This document shows, in pieces, positions 5,079 to 6,965 of a stretch of 6,965 nucleotides of DNA (position 1 is its first letter; every line of letters begins with the position of its first letter). Location: assembly GCA_028290125.1 (NCBI GenBank), contig JAQGKM010000269.1:1-6965 (forward strand). The letters are read 5' to 3'. The translations under genes were made by a program, and so were the position numbers. The DNA is from Hyphomicrobiales bacterium (GTDB lineage Bacteria; Pseudomonadota; Alphaproteobacteria; Rhizobiales; Beijerinckiaceae). The notes beneath the pieces were generated by a model that had not been told where the DNA came from, made no database searches, and worked only from the letters and a program-made list of their open reading frames with translations.

Positions 5079-6157
5079 TCCGGTTGTCACGGCGCCAACT
5101 GGCGCTTGCGCTTCTGTCGCTTGGCGCTTCGTCGCAATCCGCCCTTCCGCAAGCGCCGCGCGATCAGGGCATTGGCGGCACGGGCGCCGTGCCGAAACCG
5201 CCAACCGGCGGCGACCGGGGCATCGGCGGCACTGGCGTGATCGGCACGATCCGCCGCTTCGGCTCGATCTACGTCAACGACCTTCGCATCGCCTACACGC
5301 CGTCCGCCACCGTGTTCATCGACGGCGCTCGGGCGCGCACCAGCGACATGAAGATCGGGCATGTCGTGCAGACCATCGCGTCCGGCGCCGAGACAGCGCT
5401 CGTCGCCAACCGCATCGAGATTGCGAGCGAAGTCATCGGCACGGTCGACAGAATCGTCCCGAACGGCCTGATCGTGCTCGGCCAGAGCGTCGATCTTCGC
5501 GGTGTGCAGCAGCGCAATTTTAAGATCGGGGCTTTCGTCGCCGTCTTTGGACAGCGCCGGCCAAATGGCGTGATCGTGGCGAGCCTCATCGAGCCGAGAC
5601 CCCCGGGGCGCACGAAAATCGCCGGCCCGCTCGCCGTTGACGGAAGCGGCCGCGTGTCGATCGGCGGGCTTGCGTTGCGTGGCGTCCCGTCGGGTCTGGC
5701 GGGCTCCCGCGTCAGCGTCGAAGGCGAACTTCGGGGCGACGTCTACGGCGTCTCGCGTTTGCGGAATCTCGCACGCCCCTTCGGGCCGGAGGTCGGCCGC
5801 ATGTCGATCGAAGGATTCCTCGCGCCAGCCGGCGGACGTCTCGGATCGGGGCTCGTCGTGTCAGGCGCAGCGCAGCGGGCCAGCGGCGGCGCGGCGTTGG
5901 TCATCGTCTCCGGTCGCGTATCGCGCTCGGGTGAACTGATCGCAGGCGCCGTTCGACAAGACACGAGCGTGCAGATTCCCGAGTTCGGCGGTCCGACCGT
6001 CCGGCCATTGTCCGCCCCCGACCTGCTGCCCGGCCTTGGAGGTACCGGTGGATTGCCGGGCGGCTCCGCCCCTTTGCTGCCGGCACAGCCGGGCGGCCTC
6101 CTTCCATCCACGCCGAACCTCGGCTTGCCCGGCGGGGGCGGCCTTCTGAGGCGCTGA
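5075..6157 (+). CDS. Exported DUF5666-type repeat protein with GIGGTG motifs
   Basis: The start is TTG at 5075-5077, overlapping the upstream TGA (TTGA) with GGAG at 5064-5067, 7 nt before it. This gives 360 residues beginning MIRLSRRQLALALLSLGAS, an export signal whose SRRQLA is compatible with the Tat motif but could also serve Sec. The mature protein opens with two DxGIGGTG units (residues 30-37 and 47-54, 17 apart). Four similar beta-rich units of about 50-65 residues follow: roughly 55-109 (VIGTIRRFGSIYVNDLRI), 110-166 (VIGTVDRIVPNGLIVLG), 170-222 and 243-305. The first two match the DUF5666 pattern of small barrel-like repeats; the later two are more diverged. Residues 320-360 are Pro/Gly/Leu-rich with a third, looser copy (GLGGTG). 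The function of the family is unknown. Coupling to the DUF6502-type gene suggests that the two are made in fixed ratio. Location is probably periplasmic or on the cell surface. Confidence 0.85.
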   Translation: MIRLSRRQLALALLSLGASSQSALPQAPRDQGIGGTGAVPKPPTGGDRGIGGTGVIGTIRRFGSIYVNDLRIAYTPSATVFIDGARARTSDMKIGHVVQTIASGAETALVANRIEIASEVIGTVDRIVPNGLIVLGQSVDLRGVQQRNFKIGAFVAVFGQRRPNGVIVASLIEPRPPGRTKIAGPLAVDGSGRVSIGGLALRGVPSGLAGSRVSVEGELRGDVYGVSRLRNLARPFGPEVGRMSIEGFLAPAGGRLGSGLVVSGAAQRASGGAALVIVSGRVSRSGELIAGAVRQDTSVQIPEFGGPTVRPLSAPDLLPGLGGTGGLPGGSAPLLPAQPGGLLPSTPNLGLPGGGGLLRR

Positions 6158-6169
6158 AGCGATCAGCGC
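6151..6169. terminator. Hairpin containing the stop codons of both convergent genes
   Basis: GCGCTGA (6151-6157) and TCAGCGC (6163-6169) form a perfect 7-bp stem around a 5-nt loop. The TGA of the DUF5666-type gene is in the left arm and the TGA of the reductase-like gene, on the other strand, is in the right arm. No T-run follows on either strand, so it is at best a weak bidirectional terminator. Confidence 0.4.
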
Positions 6170-6720
6170 GCGCGCCGATAATGCAAGGCGACCGAGCCGT
6201 TTCGCAGCGGGGCTGCGGAGATCAACTCGAGCTTTCGCGTGGCGGGCAGCCCGTTTTGGTGGAGTGTCGGGCCATGGCCGGCGATCCTGGGATGCACGAG
6301 GAACTTGTACTCGTCGATGAGGTCGAGCCGCTCGAGTTCGATCGCAAGCTTGCCGCTTCCAAGCAGCACGCCGGCCGGGGTCGCGTCCTTGAGCGCCTGA
6401 ATTGCTGTGCGCAAATCGCCATCGACGTGATGGCTGTTCGTCCACGGGAAGGCACTGCGCGTCGACGACACGACGTATTTCGGCTTGCTCTCGAGCTTGA
6501 GCGCCCACTCGCGCATCGCAGCCGGCGCCTCCTCGTCGCCGCGCGCGACTGCAGGCCAGTAGCTTTCCATCATCTCGTAGGTGATGCGACCCCACAGCAT
6601 CGCCCCGCCCTCATCCATGAGGTGCGTGAAGAAAGCATGCGTCTCGTCATCGACGACGCCTTCCCGGTGGTCGACGCAACCGTCCAGGGTGACGTTGAGG
6701 CTGAAGGTCAGAAGTCCCAT
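6163..6720 (-). CDS. RibD-C/dihydrofolate-reductase-like protein
   Basis: The 185-aa product belongs to the RibD C-terminal (PF01872) superfamily, close to the YyaP/YwjB type of small dihydrofolate-reductase-like proteins; length is usual. Visible signatures are the N-terminal strand and loop FSLNVTLDGCVDH (6-18), the cofactor-pocket motif LWGRITYEMM (42-51) with YWP at 54-56, LLGSGKLAIELERLDLIDEY (119-138) and FLVHPRIAGHGPTL (140-153). NADPH-dependent reduction of an unknown substrate is expected; true folate or riboflavin activity is not implied. ATG 6720 must be the start or lie upstream of it, since a stop (TAA, 6732-6730) closes the frame just before. No Shine-Dalgarno sequence is visible in the preceding bases, unlike most genes here, so the message may be leaderless or weakly translated. 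It ends 5 bp from the convergent DUF5666-type gene and starts 53 bp after an upstream membrane-protein gene on the same strand, possibly as one operon. Confidence 0.9.
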   Translation of the reverse strand: MGLLTFSLNVTLDGCVDHREGVVDDETHAFFTHLMDEGGAMLWGRITYEMMESYWPAVARGDEEAPAAMREWALKLESKPKYVVSSTRSAFPWTNSHHVDGDLRTAIQALKDATPAGVLLGSGKLAIELERLDLIDEYKFLVHPRIAGHGPTLHQNGLPATRKLELISAAPLRNGSVALHYRRAR

Positions 6721-6773
6721 GCGGCAAGTTTAAGACACTCACGCGAGAACAGATAGCGCTGCGAGCCGGGACG

Positions 6774-6965
6774 TCAGATCTTTTCGAACGTCCACAGGGC
6801 GACCACGATGGCGATGCTGGCGAGCCCGAGCAGGAACGAGAGATCCGCAATCCGCTCCAGCATGTGACTGACCCGCATGCGGGGCGCAGTCCTGATCGCC
6901 AGATAGGAAAAGACCGCGCTGAACAGGAAGATCAACGCGATCACGGCGCCGAGTTCGTCGGCGAT
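6774..6965 (-). CDS. Membrane protein, C-terminal fragment (enters from the right edge)
   Basis: A frame open from the right edge ends with TGA at 6776-6774 and gives 63 residues. Two hydrophobic helices are clear: about residues 5-24 of the fragment (LGAVIALIFLFSAVFSYLAI) and 44-60 (FLLGLASIAIVVALWTF). A basic, polar loop lies between them (RTAPRMRVSHMLERI), which suggests that this loop is cytoplasmic. The chain ends EKI. It is a polytopic inner-membrane protein or the end of one; the family cannot be identified from this part. The reductase-like gene follows 53 bp downstream on the same strand. Confidence 0.68.
   Translation of the reverse strand: MADELGAVIALIFLFSAVFSYLAIRTAPRMRVSHMLERIADLSFLLGLASIAIVVALWTFEKI

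Noticed and set aside
4140..5204. A 354-codon minus-strand frame opposite the DUF6502-type gene
   Set aside because: No ribosome site, no domain and shadow-like composition; the plus-strand frame matches a known family and is coupled to the next gene.
5861..6595. A 244-codon minus-strand frame across the DUF5666/reductase junction
   Set aside because: It crosses two genes in different frames and yields an Arg/Ala-rich sequence with no family resemblance.
1..6965. Mobile element, CRISPR array, toxin-antitoxin pair or defence system
   Set aside because: No transposase or integrase motif, no terminal or spaced direct repeats, and the two small genes at 345-726 are convergent rather than an operon as toxin-antitoxin pairs usually are.

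Overview
This GC-rich window has strong G/C bias at third codon positions, so long antisense shadow frames are common. Its mix of families looks like an alphaproteobacterium, probably Hyphomicrobiales. That is an inference from composition and gene families; there is no rRNA or other marker gene to prove it. I see no mobile element, tRNA, rRNA or CRISPR array. Most of the window is ordinary accessory chromosome: regulators, envelope or secreted proteins and one catabolic-type enzyme.

Layout from left to right. (1) 1-78, minus: the N-terminus of a membrane protein that runs off the left edge. (2) 345-524, plus: a 59-aa acidic protein. It converges, with one base between the stops, on (3) 526-726, minus: a 66-aa two-helix membrane protein that starts with TTG. 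(4) 827-1546, minus: an IclR-family regulator. It is divergent from (5) 1756-3339, plus: an FAD-dependent aromatic-ring hydroxylase. The 209-bp gap between them holds two copies of a 17-bp sequence, each built on a perfect 13-bp palindrome, facing each other 64 bp apart. (6) A hairpin at 3348-3377 separates this unit from (7) 3404-4096, minus: a secreted glycine-rich protein of unknown function. (8) 4218-5078, plus: a DUF6502-type protein, overlapping by 4 nt with (9) 5075-6157, plus: an exported DUF5666-type protein with GIGGTG repeats. (10) 6163-6720, minus: a RibD-C/dihydrofolate-reductase-like protein. (11) 6774-6965, minus: the C-terminus of a membrane protein that enters from the right edge.

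How the genes may work together. The IclR gene and the hydroxylase look like a self-contained, substrate-responsive catabolic switch, with the two palindromes as regulator operators placed around the divergent promoters. The DUF6502 and DUF5666 genes look like a translationally coupled pair: a cytoplasmic protein with a helix-turn-helix-like segment, and an exported repeat protein. They share a short divergent control region with the secreted Gly-rich protein. That region carries three CGTGG-type half-sites, two of them placed between a likely -35 and -10. This uncharacterised three-gene envelope cluster is the most open biological question here; the IclR operator pair is the most testable.
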